DNA of 5,665 nt from Pseudofrankia asymbiotica. Its GTDB lineage: Bacteria; Actinomycetota; Actinomycetes; Frankiales; Frankiaceae. Location of the stretch: the NCBI RefSeq assembly GCF_001983105.1, contig NZ_MOMC01000065.1, positions 1-5,665 of the forward strand, in the 5' to 3' direction. Below are positions 5,506 to 5,665 of the stretch, in pieces. The notes beneath the pieces are model-generated. The model had not been told where the DNA came from, did no database searches, and saw only the letters and a program-made list of their open reading frames with translations. Within the stretch, counting starts at the first letter, position 1. The number at the start of each line of letters is the position of its first letter. Position numbers and translations under genes: made by a program.

Positions 5506-5537
5506 CGATCGCAGAGTGGCGACCGGAGGAGATAACG

Positions 5538-5665
5538 ATGTCGATCACCACAGAGCGGGGCGGCTCGGCCGCCGTGCGGGAGACGCCAGCGGTCACGGCG
5601 CCCCGCGGCCTCAGCGGAGTCGTCGTCACCGACACCGAGCTCGGTGACGTACGTGGGCGCGAGGG
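5538..5665 (+). CDS. Citrate synthase, N-terminal part, cut by window edge
   Basis: From the ATG at 5538 the frame stays open to the right edge (42 codons). After a variable leader (1-20) it reads APRGLSGVVVTDTELGDVRGRE, which matches the start of canonical actinobacterial citrate synthases (RGL-x-GV-x-V-x-DT-x-(I/L)-(G/S)-x-(V/I)-x-G). The catalytic residues lie beyond the edge. GGAGGA at 5525-5530, 7 bases upstream, supports the start. The enzyme would condense oxaloacetate and acetyl-CoA at the entry of the TCA cycle; a 2-methylcitrate synthase cannot be ruled out from this fragment. It is divergent from the HTH-citrate synthase across a 137-base shared control region, suggesting joint regulation. 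Confidence 0.8.
   Translation, partial: MSITTERGGSAAVRETPAVTAPRGLSGVVVTDTELGDVRGRE

Larger units (their letters stand above)
5471..5507. promoter_or_regulatory. Inverted-repeat operator cluster between divergent citrate synthase genes
   Basis: The half-site CGTTGA and its complement TCAACG alternate: CGTTGA (5471-5476), TCAACG (5483-5488), CGTTGA (5487-5492), TCAACG (5502-5507). The middle pair merge into the perfect palindrome TCAACGTTGA (5483-5492), and GTTGACAAC (5488-5496) is a further short palindrome. The region is AT-richer than its surroundings. A dimeric regulator site is likely; the neighbouring HTH-citrate synthase is the obvious candidate, which is inference. Confidence 0.6.

Noticed and set aside
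4390..5535. Long plus-strand open frame opposite the HTH-citrate synthase
   Set aside because: Antisense shadow caused by high GC. It would also cover the divergent promoter region and has no recognised domain.
1..5665. tRNA, rRNA, CRISPR array, insertion sequence or att site
   Set aside because: None seen: no cloverleaf, no spaced repeat array, no transposase or terminal inverted repeats.

Overview
The window is high-GC DNA with strong G/C preference at third codon positions, GTG and TTG starts and GGAGG-type ribosome binding sites. This points to an actinomycete (Actinomycetota). The citrate synthase pair at the right end, one copy fused to a helix-turn-helix, also fits that phylum. I cannot name a genus from sequence alone.

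Layout, left to right: (1) positions 1-581, minus strand: N-terminal part of a membrane-anchored trypsin-like (HtrA/S1C) serine protease, cut by the window edge just inside a Q/N/G-rich tandem repeat. (2) 655-3753, minus strand: three overlapping genes that look like one operon. They are transcribed in the order CPA1-type Na+/H+ antiporter, small two-CBS-domain protein, ArsB/NhaD-type (ion transporter superfamily) permease. The antiporter/CBS overlap is 14 bases and the CBS/permease overlap is 4 bases. A GC-rich hairpin separates the permease from the protease gene. (3) 3754-4035: non-coding by present function. On the plus strand it holds a short internal fragment of a TauE/SafE-type permease (about 3839-3994), apparently a gene remnant, and a hairpin that could end transcription of the next gene. 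(4) 4036-5400, minus strand: a MerR/excisionase-like helix-turn-helix fused to a citrate synthase fold. (5) 5401-5537: divergent control region with an 11-bp direct repeat triplet and a cluster of CGTTGA/TCAACG inverted repeats lying between candidate promoters on both strands. (6) 5538-5665, plus strand: start of a canonical citrate synthase, cut by the window edge.

The most interesting part is the right end. The HTH-citrate synthase keeps two of the three classical catalytic residues (His310 in GPLHG, Asp397 in NID). Isoleucine (Ile349, an ATA codon) stands where the second catalytic histidine of the GxGHxxYxxxDPR signature should be, inside a short patch of AT-ending codons. It is transcribed divergently from an apparently ordinary citrate synthase, and the palindrome TCAACGTTGA sits mid-spacer of both candidate promoters, the arrangement MerR-family regulators use. 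A reasonable hypothesis is that a former enzyme domain now acts as a metabolite sensor controlling the real citrate synthase. The left part reads as an ion and envelope-stress module: two ion transporters, a putative nucleotide-sensing CBS regulator and an envelope protease.
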